From NCBI RefSeq assembly GCF_048773025.1, contig NC_133555.1:56181206-56245205 (forward strand): DNA of 64,000 bases, read 5' to 3'. This document shows positions 38,091 through 49,540 of this stretch, piece by piece (positions within the stretch are counted from its first letter, which is position 1; each line of letters opens with the position of its first letter). The DNA is from Camelus bactrianus (lineage: Eukaryota > Chordata > Mammalia > Artiodactyla > Camelidae). The notes below the pieces were generated by a model. It was given only the letters and a program-made list of their open reading frames with translations, ran no database searches and was not told the DNA's origin. The position numbers were made by a program, and so were the translations under genes.

Positions 38091-39832
38091 GTGAAACCGA
38101 GTTGGAGCTTGTACCTCCCCATATATATGTATGGAATGGAGTTTGCAACTGAAAAGGAATTTTGTGTTCCCAACAAGCTGGGTGAAGGACGGCTTTCACA
38201 CACATTTATCTCTCAGAACTGAGAAATGGAGAGACGTTCGTTCATCTAGCACCAAGGGAACGGTTTGCAGGAGACACTTTTTCTCTGCTTTCTCAGTCCG
38301 TTTCCTAGTGCCGGTTTGAATTTCCTGCAGATTTCACTGTGAAAACGAGTTGGTGCTTGTACCTCCCCATATATATGTATGGAATGGTGTTTGCAACTGA
38401 AAAGAAACTTTGTGTTGCCAAAAAGCTAGGTGAAGTGCGGCTTTAGCACACACTTATCTCTCAGAACTGAGCAAGTGGAGAGACGTTCGTTCATCTAGCA
38501 ACAAGGGAACGGTTTGCTGGAGACACTTTATCTCTGCTTTCTCAGTCTGTTTCCTAGTGCCGGTTAGAAGTTCCTGCAGTTTTCACTGTGAAAACGAGTT
38601 GGAGCTTGTACCTCCCCATATATATGTATGAAATGGGGTTTGCAACTGAAAAGAAACTTTGTGTTCCCAACAAGCTACGTGAAGGACGGCTTTCACACAC
38701 ACTTATCTCTCAGAACTGAGCAAGTGGAGAGACGTTCGTTCATCTAGCACCAAGGGAACGATTTGCAGGAGACACATTTTCTCTGATTTCTCAGTCTGTT
38801 TCCTAGTGCCGGTTTGAAGTTCCTGCAGTTTTCACTGTGAAACCGATTTGGAGCTTTTACCTCCCCATATATATGTATGGAATGGAGTTTGCAACTGAAA
38901 AGAAACTTTGTGTTCCCAACAAGTTAGGTGAAGGACGGCTTTCACACACACTTATCTCTCAGAACTGAGCAAGTGGAGAGACGTTCGTTCATCTAGCACA
39001 AAGGGAACGGTGTGCAGGAGACACTTTTTCTCTGCTTTCTCAGTCTGTTTCCTAGTGCCGGTTTGAAGTTCCTGCAGTTTTCACTGTAAAACCGAGTTGG
39101 AGGTAGTACCTACCCATATATATGTATGGAATGGAGTTTGCAACTGAAAAGAAACTTTGTGTTCCCAACAAGCTAGGTGAAGGACGGCTTTAGCACACAC
39201 TTACCTCTCAGAACTGAGCAAGTGGAGAGACGTTCGTTCATCTACCATCAAGGGAACGGTTTGCAGGGGATACTTTTTCTGTGCTTTCTCAGTCTGTTTC
39301 CTAGTGCCGGTTTGAAGTTCCTGCAGTTTTCACTGTAAAACAGAGTTGGAGCTAGTACCTCCCCATATATATGTATGGAGTGGGTTTTGCAACTGAAAAG
39401 AAACTTTGTGTTCCCAACAAGCTAGGTGAAGGACGGCTTTCACACACACTTATCTCTCAGAACTGAGCAAGTGGAGATACGTTCGTTCATCTAGCACCAA
39501 GGGAACGGTTTGCAGGAGACACTTTTTCTCTGCTTTCTCAGTCTGTTTCCTAGTGCCGGTTTGAAGTTTCTGCAGTTTTCACTGTAAAACCGAGTTGGAG
39601 CTAGTACCTCCCCATATATATGTATGTAATGGAGTTTGCAACTGAAAAGAAAGTTTGTGTTCCCAACAAGCTAGTTGAAGGATGGCTTTCACACACACTT
39701 ATCTCTCAGAACTGAGCAAGTGGAGAGACGTTCGTTCATCTAGCACCAACGGAACGGTTTGCAGGAGACAATTTTTCTCTTCTTTCTCAGTCTGTTTCCT
39801 AGTGCCGGTTTGAAGTTCCTGCAGTTTTCACT
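38091..39832. repeat. 7-monomer HOR, copy 1 (1,742 bp)
   Basis: Order: GAAACCGAG with GAGAAATGGAG (one base short); GAAAACGAGTTGGTG with TTGCCAAAAAG and GTGCGGCTTTAGC; GTATGAAATGG with GCTACGTG; GATTTGGAGCTTTTACC; TACCTACCC with CTACCATCAAGG and GGGGATAC; ACAGAG with TGGAGTGGG and GAGATACG; GTATGTAATGG with ACAATTTTTCTCTTC. Followed directly by a copy at +1,742. Confidence 0.94.
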
Positions 39833-41574
39833 GTGAAACCGAGTTGGAGCTTGTACCTCCCCATATATATGTATGGAATGGAGTTTGCAACTGAAAAGGA
39901 ACTTTGTGTTCCCAACAAGCTGGGTGAAGGACGGCTTTCACACACATTTATCTCTCAGAACTGAGAAATGGAGAGACGTTCGTTCATCTAGCACCAAGGG
40001 AACGGTTTGCAGGAGACACTTTTTCTCTGCTTTCTCAGTCCGTTTCCTAGTGCCGGTTTGAATTTCCTGCAGATTTCACTGTGAAAACGAGTTGGTGCTT
40101 GTACCTCCCCATATATATGTATGGAATGGTGTTTGCAACTGAAAAGAAACTTTGTGTTGCCAAAAAGCTAGGTGAAGTGCGGCTTTAGCACACACTTATC
40201 TCTCAGAACTGAGCAAGTGGAGAGACGTTCGTTCATCTAGCAACAAGGGAACGGTTTGCTGGAGACACTTTATCTCTGCTTTCTCAGTCTGTTTCCTAGT
40301 GCCGGTTAGAAGTTCCTGCAGTTTTCACTGTGAAAACGAGTTGGAGCTTGTACCTCCCCATATATATGTATGAAATGGAGTTTGCAACTGAAAAGAAACT
40401 TTGTGTTCCCAACAAGCTACGTGAAGGACGGCTTTCACACACACTTATCTCTCAGAACTGAGCAAGTGGAGAGACGTTCGTTCATCTAGCACCAAGGGAA
40501 CGGTTTGCAGGAGACACATTTTCTCTGATTTCTCAGTCTGTTTCCTAGTGCCGGTTTGAAGTTCCTGCAGTTTTCACTGTGAAACCGATTTGGAGCTTTT
40601 ACCTCCCCATATATATGTATGGAATGGAGTTTGCAACTGAAAAGAAACTTTGTGTTCCCAACAAGTTAGGTGAAGGACGGCTTTCACACACACTTATCTC
40701 TCAGAACTGAGCAAGTGGAGAGACGTTCGTTCATCTAGCACAAAGGGAACGGTGTGCAGGAGACACTTTTTCTCTGCTTTCTCAGTCCGTTTCCTAGTCA
40801 CGGTTTGAAGTTCCTGCAGTTTTCACTGTGAAAACGAGTTGGAGCTTGTACCTCCCCATATATATGTATGGAATGGAGTTTGCAACTGAAAAGAAACTTT
40901 GTGTTCCCAACAAGCTAGGTGAAGGACGGCTTTAGCACACACTTACCTCTCAGAACTGAGCAAGTGGAGAGACGTTCGTTCATCTACCATCAAGGGAACG
41001 GTTTGCAGGGGATACTTTTTCTGTGCTTTCTCAGTCTGTTTCCTAGTGCCGGTTTGAAGTTCCTGCAGTTTTCACTGTAAAACAGAGTTGGAGCTAGTAC
41101 CTCCCCATATATATGTATGGAGTGGGTTTTGCAACTGAAAAGAAACTTTGTGTTCCCAACAAGCTAGGTGAAGGACGGCTTTCACACACACTTATCTCTC
41201 AGAACTGAGCAAGTGGAGATACGTTCGTTCATCTAGCACCAAGGGAACGGTTTGCAGGAGACACTTTTTCTCTGCTTTCTCAGTCTGTTTCCTAGTGCCG
41301 GTTTGAAGTTTCTGCAGTTTTCACTGTAAAACCGAGTTGGAGCTAGTACCTCCCCATATATATGTATGTAATGGAGTTTGCAACTGAAAAGAAAGTTTGT
41401 GTTCCCAACAAGCTAGTTGAAGGATGGCTTTCACACACACTTATCTCTCAGAACTGAGCAAGTGGAGAGACGTTCGTTCATCTAGCACCAAGGGAACGGT
41501 TTGCAGGAGACAATTTTTCTCTTCTTTCTCAGTCTGTTTCCTAGTGCCGGTTTGAAGTTCCTGCAGTTTTCACT
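39833..41574. repeat. 7-monomer HOR, copy 2 (1,742 bp)
   Basis: All marks of copy 1 recur. The main difference is the fifth monomer, which here begins GAAAACGAGTTGGAGCTTG and is preceded by CTAGTCACGG (near 40797), the form otherwise linked to the 48.8 and 51.5 kb copies. This suggests conversion of one monomer by a neighbouring HOR type. Confidence 0.94.
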
Positions 41575-42570
41575 GTGAAACCGAGTTGGAGCTTGTACCT
41601 CCCCATATATATGTATGGAATGGAGTTTGCAACTGAAAAGGAACTTTGTGTTCCCAACAAGCTGGGTGAAGGACGGCTTTCACACACATTTATCTCTCAG
41701 AACTGAGAAATGGAGAGACGTTCGTTCATCTAGCACCAAGGGAACGGTTTGCAGGAGACACTTTTTCTCTGCTTTCTCAGTCCGTTTCCTAGTGCCGGTT
41801 TGAATTTCCTGCAGATTTCACTGTGAAAACGAGTTGGTGCTTGTACCTCCCCATATATATGTATGGAATGGTGTTTGCAACTGAAAAGAAACTTTGTGTT
41901 GCCAAAAAGCTAGGTGAAGTGCGGCTTTAGCACACACTTATCTCTCAGAACTGAGCAAGTGGAGAGACGTTCGTTCATCTAGCAACAAGGGAACGGTTTG
42001 CTGGAGACACTTTATCTCTGCTTTCTCAGTCTGTTTCCTAGTGCCGGTTAGAAGTTCCTGCAGTTTTCACTGTGAAAACGAGTTGGAGCTTGTACCTCCC
42101 CATATATATGTATGAAATGGTGTTTGCAACTGAAAAGAAACTTTGTGTTCCCAACAAGCTACGTGAAGGACGGCTTTCACACACACTTATCTCTCAGAAC
42201 TGAGCAAGTGGAGAGACGTTCGTTCATCTAGCACCAAGGGAACGGTTTGCAGGAGACACATTTTCTCTGATTTCTCAGTCTGTTTCCTAGTGCCGGTTTG
42301 AAGTTCCTGCAGTTTTCACTGTGAAACCGATTTGGAGCTTTTACCTCCCCATATATATGTATGGAATGGAGTTTGCAACTGAAAAGAAACTTTGTGTTCC
42401 CAACAAGTTAGGTGAAGGACGGCTTTCACACACACTTATCTCTCAGAACTGAGCAAGTGGAGAGACGTTCGTTCATCTAGCACAAAGGGAACGGTGTGCA
42501 GGAGACACTTTTTCTCTGCTTTCTCAGTCTGTTTCCTAGTGCCGGTTTGAAGTTCCTGCAGTTTTCACTG
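41575..42570. repeat. 7-monomer HOR, copy 3 (first four monomers)
   Basis: The first four monomers continue the 1,742 bp period, including GAGAAATGGAG, TTGCCAAAAAG, GCTACGTG and GATTTGGAGC. The fifth (from about 42570) starts TACCTACCC but has CACGCTTATC and GACTTTCG, after which block G begins, so the 7-mer ends here. Confidence 0.92.
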
Positions 42571-44063
42571 TAAAACCGAGTTGGAGCTAGTACCTACCCA
42601 TATATATGTATGGAATGGAGTTTGCAACTGAAAAGAAACTTTGTGTTCCCAACAAGCTAGGTGAAGGACGGCTTTCACACACGCTTATCTCTCAGAACTG
42701 AGCAAGTGGAGAGACTTTCGTTCATCTAGCACCAAGGGAACGGGTTGCAGGAGACACTTTTTCTCTGCTTTCTCAGTCTGTTTCCTAGTGCCGGTTTGAA
42801 GTTCCTGCAGTTTTCACTGTAAAACAGAGTTGGAGTTAGTACCTCCCCATATATATGTATGGAGTGGGTTTTGCAACTGAAAAGAAACTTTGTGTTCCCA
42901 ACAAGCTAGGTGAAGGACGGCTTTCACACACACATAGCTCTCAGAACTGAGCAAGTGGAGATACGTTCGTTCATCTAGCACCAAGGGAACGGTTTGCAGG
43001 AGACACTTTTTCTCTGCTTTCTCAGTCTGTTTCCTAGTGCCGGTTTGAAGTTCCTGCAGTTTTCACTGTAAAACAGAGTTGGAGCTAGTACCTCCCCATA
43101 TATATGTATGGAGTGGGTTTTGCAACTGAAAAGAAACTTTGTGTTCCCAACAAGCTAGGTGAAGGACGGCTTTCACACACACATATCTCTCAGAACTGAG
43201 CAAGTGGAGATACGTTCGTTCATCTAGCACCAAGGGAACGGTTTGCAGGAGACACTTTTTCTCTGATTTCTCAGTCTGTTTCCTAGTGCCGGTTTGAAGT
43301 TCCTGCAGTTTTCACTGTAAAACCGAGTTGGAGCTTGTACCTCCCCATATATATGTATGGAATGGTATTTGCAACTGAAAAGAAAGTTTGTGTTCCCAAC
43401 AAGCTAGTTGAAGGATGGCTTTCACACTCACATATCTCTCAGAACTGAGCAAGTGGAGAGACGTTCGTTCATCTAGCAACAAGGGAACGGTTTGCAGGAG
43501 ACACTTTTTCTCTGCTTTCTCAGTCTTTTTCCTAGTGCCGGTTTGAAGTTCCTGCAGTTTTCACTGTGAAACCGAGTTGGAGCTTGTACCACCCCATATA
43601 TATGTATGGAATGGAGTTTGCAACTGAAAAGAAAATTTGTGTTCCCAACAAGCTAGGTGAAGGACGGCTTTCACACACACTTATCTCTCAGAACTGAGCA
43701 AGTGGAGAGACGTTCGTTCATCTAGCACCAAGGGAACGGTTTGCAGGAGACACGTTTTCTCTGCTTTCTCAGTACGTTTCCTAGTGCTGGTTTGAAGTTC
43801 CTGCAGTTTTCACTGTAAAACCGAGTTGCAGCTAGTACCTCCCCATATATATGTATGGAATGGAGTTTGCAACTGAAAAGAATGTTTGTGTTCCCAACAA
43901 GCTAGTTGAAGGATGGCTTTCACACACACTTATCTCTCAGAACTGAGCAAGTGGAGAGACGTTCGTTCATCTAGCACCAAGGGAACGGGTTACAGGAGAC
44001 ACTTTTTCTCTGCTTTCTCAGTCTGTTTCCTAGTGCCGGTTTGAAGTTCCTGCAGTTTTCTCT
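41823..44063. repeat. 9-monomer HOR, copy 1 (2,241 bp)
   Basis: Overlaps the end of the 7-mer and block G copy 2. Start: TTGCCAAAAAG monomer; then GTATGAAATGG, GATTTGGAGC, TACCTACCC with CACGCTTATC, two TGGAGTGGG monomers, GGTATTTGC, TACCACCCC, GTTGCAGC. Marks recur at +2,241, so a compound HOR was built from two earlier units. Confidence 0.88.
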
Positions 44064-44100
44064 GTGAAACTGAGTTGGAGCTTGTACCTCCCCATATATA
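42819..44100. repeat. Six-monomer block G, copy 2 (truncated in the sixth)
   Basis: Matches 36099-37380 at +6,720 including the rare ACATAGCTC, GGTATTTGC and CTCTGTGAAACTGAG. It departs between about 44080 and 44112, where the sequence becomes GGTGTTTGC with TTGCCAAAAAG, a type otherwise found at 38339, 40081 and 41823. Confidence 0.9.
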
Positions 44101-46304
44101 TGTATGGAATGGTGTTTGCAACTGAAAAGAAACTTTGTGTTGCCAAAAAGCTAGGTGAAGTGCGGCTTTAGCACACACTTATCTCTCAGAACTGAGCAAG
44201 TGGAGAGACGTTCGTTCATCTAGCAACAAGGGAACGGTTTGCTGGAGACACTTTATCTCTGCTTTCTCAGTCTGTTTCCTAGTGCCGGTTAGAAGTTCCT
44301 GCAGTTTTCACTGTGAAAACGAGTTGGAGCTTGTACCTCCCCATATATATGTATGAAATGGAGTTTGCAACTGAAAAGAAACTTTGTGTTCCCAACAAGC
44401 TACGTGAAGGACGGCTTTCACACACACTTATCTCTCAGAACTGAGCAAGTGGAGAGACGTTCGTTCATCTAGCACCAAGGGAACGGTTTGCAGGAGACAC
44501 ATTTTCTCTGATTTCTCAGTCTGTTTCCTAGTGCCGGTTTGAAGTTCCTGCAGTTTTCACTGTGAAACCGATTTGGAGCTTTTACCTCCCCATATATATG
44601 TATGGAATGGAGTTTGCAACTGAAAAGAAACTTTGTGTTCCCAACAAGTTAGGTGAAGGACGGCTTTCACACACACTTATCTCTCAGAACTGAGCAAGTG
44701 GAGAGACGTTCGTTCATCTAGCACAAAGGGAACGGTGTGCAGGAGACACTTTTTCTCTGCTTTCTCAGTCTGTTTCCTAGTGCCGGTTTGAAGTTCCTGC
44801 AGTTTTCACTGTAAAACCGAGTTGGAGCTAGTACCTACCCATATATATGTATGGAATGGAGTTTGCAACTGAAAAGAAACTTTGTGTTCCCAACAAGCTA
44901 GGTGAAGGACGGCTTTCACACACGCTTATCTCTCAGAACTGAGCAAGTGGAGAGACTTTCGTTCATCTAGCACCAAGGGAACGGGTTGCAGGAGACACTT
45001 TTTCTCTGCTTTCTCAGTCTGTTTCCTAGTGCCGGTTTGAAGTTCCTGCAGTTTTCACTGTAAAACAGAGTTGGAGTTAGTACCTCCCCATATATATGTA
45101 TGGAGTGGGTTTTGCAACTGAAAAGAAACTTTGTGTTCCCAACAAGCTAGGTGAAGGACGGCTTTCACACACACATATCTCTCAGAACTGAGCAAGTGGA
45201 GATACGTTCGTTCATCTAGCACCAAGGGAACGGTTTGCAGGAGACACTTTTTCTCTGATTTCTCAGTCTGTTTCCTAGTGCCGGTTTGAAGTTCCTGCAG
45301 TTTTCACTGTAAAACCGAGTTGGAGCTTGTACCTCCCCATATATATGTATGGAATGGTATTTGCAACTGAAAAGAAAGTTTGTGTTCCCAACAAGCTAGT
45401 TGAAGGATGGCTTTCACACACACATATCTCTCAGAACTGAGCAAGTGGAGAGACGTTCGTTCATCTAGCACCAAGGGAACGGTTTGCAGGAGACACTTTT
45501 TCTCTGATTTCTCAGTCTGTTTCCTAGTGCCGGTTTGAAGTTCCTGCAGTTTTCACTGTAAAACCGAGTTGGAGCTTGTACCTCCCCATATATATGTATG
45601 GAATGGTATTTGCAACTGAAAAGAAAGTTTGTGTTCCCAACAAGCTAGTTGAAGGATGGCTTTCACACACACATATCTCTCAGAACTGAGCAAGTGGAGA
45701 GACGTTCGTTCATCTAGCAACAAGGGAACGGTTTGCAGGAGACACTTTTTCTCTGCTTTCTCAGTCTTTTTCCTAGTGCCGGTTTGAAGTTCCTGCAGTT
45801 TTCACTGTGAAACCGAGTTGGAGCTTGTACCACCCCATATATATGTATGGAATGGAGTTTGCAACTGAAAAGAAAATTTGTGTTCCCAACAAGCTAGGTG
45901 AAGGACGGCTTTCACACACACTTATCTCTCAGAACTGAGCAAGTGGAGAGACGTTCGTTCATCTAGCACCAAGGGAACGGTTTGCAGGAGACACGTTTTC
46001 TCTGCTTTCTCAGTACGTTTCCTAGTGCTGGTTTGAAGTTCCTGCAGTTTTCACTGTAAAACCGAGTTGCAGCTAGTACCTCCCCATATATATGTATGGA
46101 ATGGAGTTTGCAACTGAAAAGAATGTTTGTGTTCCCAACAAGCTAGTTGAAGGATGGCTTTCACACACACTTATCTCTCAGAACTGAGCAAGTGGAGAGA
46201 CGTTCGTTCATCTAGCACCAAGGGAACGGGTTACAGGAGACACTTTTTCTCTGCTTTCTCAGTCTGTTTCCTAGTGCCGGTTTGAAGTTCCTGCAGTTTT
46301 CTCT
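44064..46304. repeat. 9-monomer HOR, copy 2 (2,241 bp)
   Basis: Repeats 41823-44063. The first monomer is chimeric: its first 40 or so bases are CTCTGTGAAACTGAG type and the rest is TTGCCAAAAAG type. In the middle one TGGAGTGGG monomer is missing and one GGTATTTGC monomer is doubled. It is followed by the CTCTGTGAAACTGAG monomer at 46305. Confidence 0.88.
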
Positions 46305-46553
46305 GTGAAACTGAGTTGGAGCTTGTACCTCCCCATATATATGTATGGAATGGAGTTTGCAACTGAAAAGAAACTTTGTGTTCCCAACAAGCTAGGTGAA
46401 GGACGGCTTTCACACATGCTAATCTCTCGGAACTGAGCAAGTGGAGAGACTTTCGTTCATCTAGCACCAAGGGAACGTTTTGCAGGAGACACTTTTTCTC
46501 TGCTTTCTCAGTCTGTTTCCTAGTGCCTGTTTGAAGTTCCTGCAGTTTTCACT
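45060..46553. repeat. Six-monomer block G, copy 3
   Basis: Same order as 36099-37592, except that the ACAGAGTTGGAGTTAG and ACATATCTC marks, separate in copies 1 and 2, are in one monomer (45060) and the GGTATTTGC monomer is doubled (45309 and 45558). One monomer was lost and one gained, so the total length is unchanged. Confidence 0.9.
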
Positions 46554-47361
46554 GTAAAATCGAGTTGGAGCTAGTACCTCCCCATATATATGTATGGAAT
46601 GGAGTTTGCAACTGAAAAGAAACTTTGTGTTCCCAACAAGCTAGGTGAAGGACGGCTTTCACACATGCTAATCTCTCGGAACTGAGCAAGTGGAGAGACG
46701 TTCGTTCATCTAGCACCAAGGGAACGGGTTGCAGGAGACACTTTTTCTCTGCTTTCTCAGTCTCATTCCTAGTGCCTGTTTGATGTTCCTGCAGTTTTCA
46801 CTGTAAAACAGAGTTGGAGCTAGTACCTCCCCATATATATGTATGGAGTGGGTTTTGCAACTGAAAAGAAACTTTGTGTTCCCAACAAGCTAGGTGAAGG
46901 ACCGCTTTCACACACACTTATCTCTCAGAACTGAGCAGGTGGAGAGACGTTCGTTCATCTAGCACCAAGGGAACGGGTTGCAGGAGACACATTTTCTCTG
47001 CTTTCTCAGTCTGTTTCCTAGTGCCGGTTTGAAGTTCCTGCAGTTTTCACTGTGAAACCGAGTTGGAGCTTGTACCTCCCCATATATATGTATGGAATGG
47101 AGTTTGCAACTGAAAAGGAACTTTGTGTTCCCAACAAGCTGGGTGAAGGACGGCTTTCACACACATTTATCTCTCAGAACTGAGAAATGGAGAGACGTTC
47201 GTTCATCTAGCACCAAGGGAACGGTTTGCAGGAGACACTTTTTCTCTGCTTTCTCAGTCCGTTTCCTAGTGCCGGTTTGAATTTCCTGCAGATTTCACTG
47301 TGAAAACGAGTTGGTGCTTGTACCTCCCCATATATATGTATGGAATGGTGTTTGCAACTGA
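45558..47361. repeat. Displaced copy of 36597-38400 (offset 8,961 bp)
   Basis: From the GGTATTTGC monomer to the start of the GAGTTGGTG monomer the order equals 36597-38400, 36 monomers to the left, including CAGTCTCATTCC, GGACCGCTTTCAC and GAGAAATGGAG. The match ends inside the monomer at 47300, where the 38.4 kb copy has TTGCCAAAAAG and this one TTCCCAACAAGCTACG. Confidence 0.9.
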
Positions 47362-49540
47362 AAAGAAACTTTGTGTTCCCAACAAGCTACGTGAAGGACG
47401 GCTTTCACACACACTTATCTCTCAGAACTGAGCAAGTGGAGAGACGTTCGTTCATCTAGCACCAAGGGAACGGTTTGCAGGAGACACATTTTCTCTGCTT
47501 TCTCAGTCTGTTTCCTAGTGCCGGTTTGAAGTTCCTGCAGTTTTCACTGTGAAACCGATTTTTAGCTTTTACCTCCCCATATATATGTATGGAATGGAGT
47601 TTGCAACTGAAAAGAAACTTTGTGTTCCCAACAAGTTAGGTGAAGGACGGCTTTCACACACACTTATCTCTCAGAACTGAGCAAGTGGAGAGACGTTCGT
47701 TCATCTAGCACAAAGGGAACGGTGTGCAGGAGACACTTTTTCTCTGCTTTCTCAGTCTGTTTCCTAGTGCCGGTTTGAAGTTCCTGCAGTTTTCACTGTA
47801 AAACCGAGTTGGAGGTAGTACCTACCCATATATATGTATGGAATGGAGTTTGCAACTGAAAAGAAACTTTGTGTTCCCAACAAGCTAGGTGAAGGACGGC
47901 TTTCACACACGCTTATCTCTCAGAACTGAGCAAGTGGAGAGACTTTCGTTCATCTAGCACCAAGGGAACGTTATGCAGGAGACACTTTTTCTCTGCTTTC
48001 TCAGTCTGTTTCCTAGTGCCGGTTTGAAGTTCCTGCAGTTTTCACTGTAAAATCGAGTTGGAGCTAGTACCTCCCCATATATATGTATGGAATGGAGTTT
48101 GCAACTGAAAAGAAACTTTGTGTTCCCAACAAGCTAGTTGAAGGACGGCTTTCACACACGCTAACTTCTCGGAACTGAGCAAGTGGAGAGAAGTTCGTTC
48201 ATCTAGCACCAAGGGAACGGGTTGCAGGGGACACTTATTCTCTGCTTTCTCAGTCTGTTTCCTAGTGCCGGTTTGAAGTTCCTGCAGTTTTCACTGTAAA
48301 ACAGAGTTGGAGCTAGTACCTCATCATATATATGTATGGAGTGGGTTTTGCAACTGAAAAGAAACTTTGTGTTCCCAACAAGCTAGGTGAAGGACGGCTT
48401 TCACACACACTTATCTCACAGAACTGAGCAAGTGGAGATATGTTCGTTCATCTAGCACCAAGGGAACGGGTTGCAGGAGACACATTTTCTCTGCTTTCTC
48501 AGTCTGTTTCCTAGTGCCGGTTTGAAGTTCCTGCAGTTTTCACTGTGAAACCGAGTTGGAGCTTGTACCTCCCCATATATATGTATGGAATGGAGTTTGC
48601 AACTGAAAAGAAAATTTGTGTTCCCAACAAGCTAGGTGAAGGACGGCTTTCACACACACTTATCTCTCAGAACTGAGCAAGTGGAGAGACGTTCGTTCAT
48701 CTAGCACCAAGGGAACGGTTTGCAGGAGACACTTTTTCTCTGCTTTCTCAGTCCGTTTCCTAGTCACGGTTTGAAGTTCCTGCAGTTTTCACTGTGAAAA
48801 CGAGTTGGAGCTTGTACCTCCCCATATATATGTATGGAATGGAGTTTGCAACTGAAAAGAAACTTTGTGTTCCCAACAAGCTAGGTGAAGGACGGCTTTA
48901 GCACACACTTACCTCTCAGAACTGAGCAAGTGGAGAGACGTTCGTTCATCTACCATCAAGGGAACGGTTTGCAGGGGATACTTTTTCTGTGCTTTCTCAG
49001 TCTGTTTCCTAGTGCCGGTTTGAAGTTCCTGCAGTTTTCACTGTAAAACAGAGTTGGAGCTAGTACCTCCCCATATATATGTATGGAGTGGGTTTTGCAA
49101 CTGAAAAGAAACTTTGTGTTCCCAACAAGCTAGGTGAAGGACGGCTTTCACACACACTTATCTCTCAGAACTGAGCAAGTGGAGATACGTTCGTTCATCT
49201 AGCACCAAGGGAACGGTTTGCAGGAGACACTTTTTCTCTGCTTTCTCAGTCTGTTTCCTAGTGCCGGTTTGAAGTTTCTGCAGTTTTCACTGTAAAACCG
49301 AGTTGGAGCTAGTACCACCCCATATATATGTATTTAATGGAGTTTGCAACTGAAAAGAAAGTTTGTGTTCCCAACAAGCTAGTTGAAGGATGGCTTTCAC
49401 ACACACTTATCTCTCAGAACTGAGCAAGTGGAGAGACGTTCGTTCATCTAGCACCAACGGAACGGTTTGCAGGAGACAATTTTTCTCTTCTTTCTCAGTC
49501 TGTTTCCTAGTGCCGGTTTGAAGTTCCTGCAGTTTTCACT
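47052..49540. repeat. 11-mer HOR shortened to 10 monomers, copy 1 (2,489 bp)
   Basis: Order: GAGAAATGGAG; a fused GAGTTGGTG/GCTACGTG monomer (47300); CGATTTTTAGCTTTTACC; GAGGTAGTACCTACCC with GAACGTTATGCAGG; TAAAATCGAG with CACGCTAACTTC; TACCTCATCATATA; AAAATTTG; CTAGTCACGG then CTACCATCAAGG; TGGAGTGGG; GTATTTAATGG. The next copy has the two monomers unfused, so this one is a monomer short. Confidence 0.93.
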
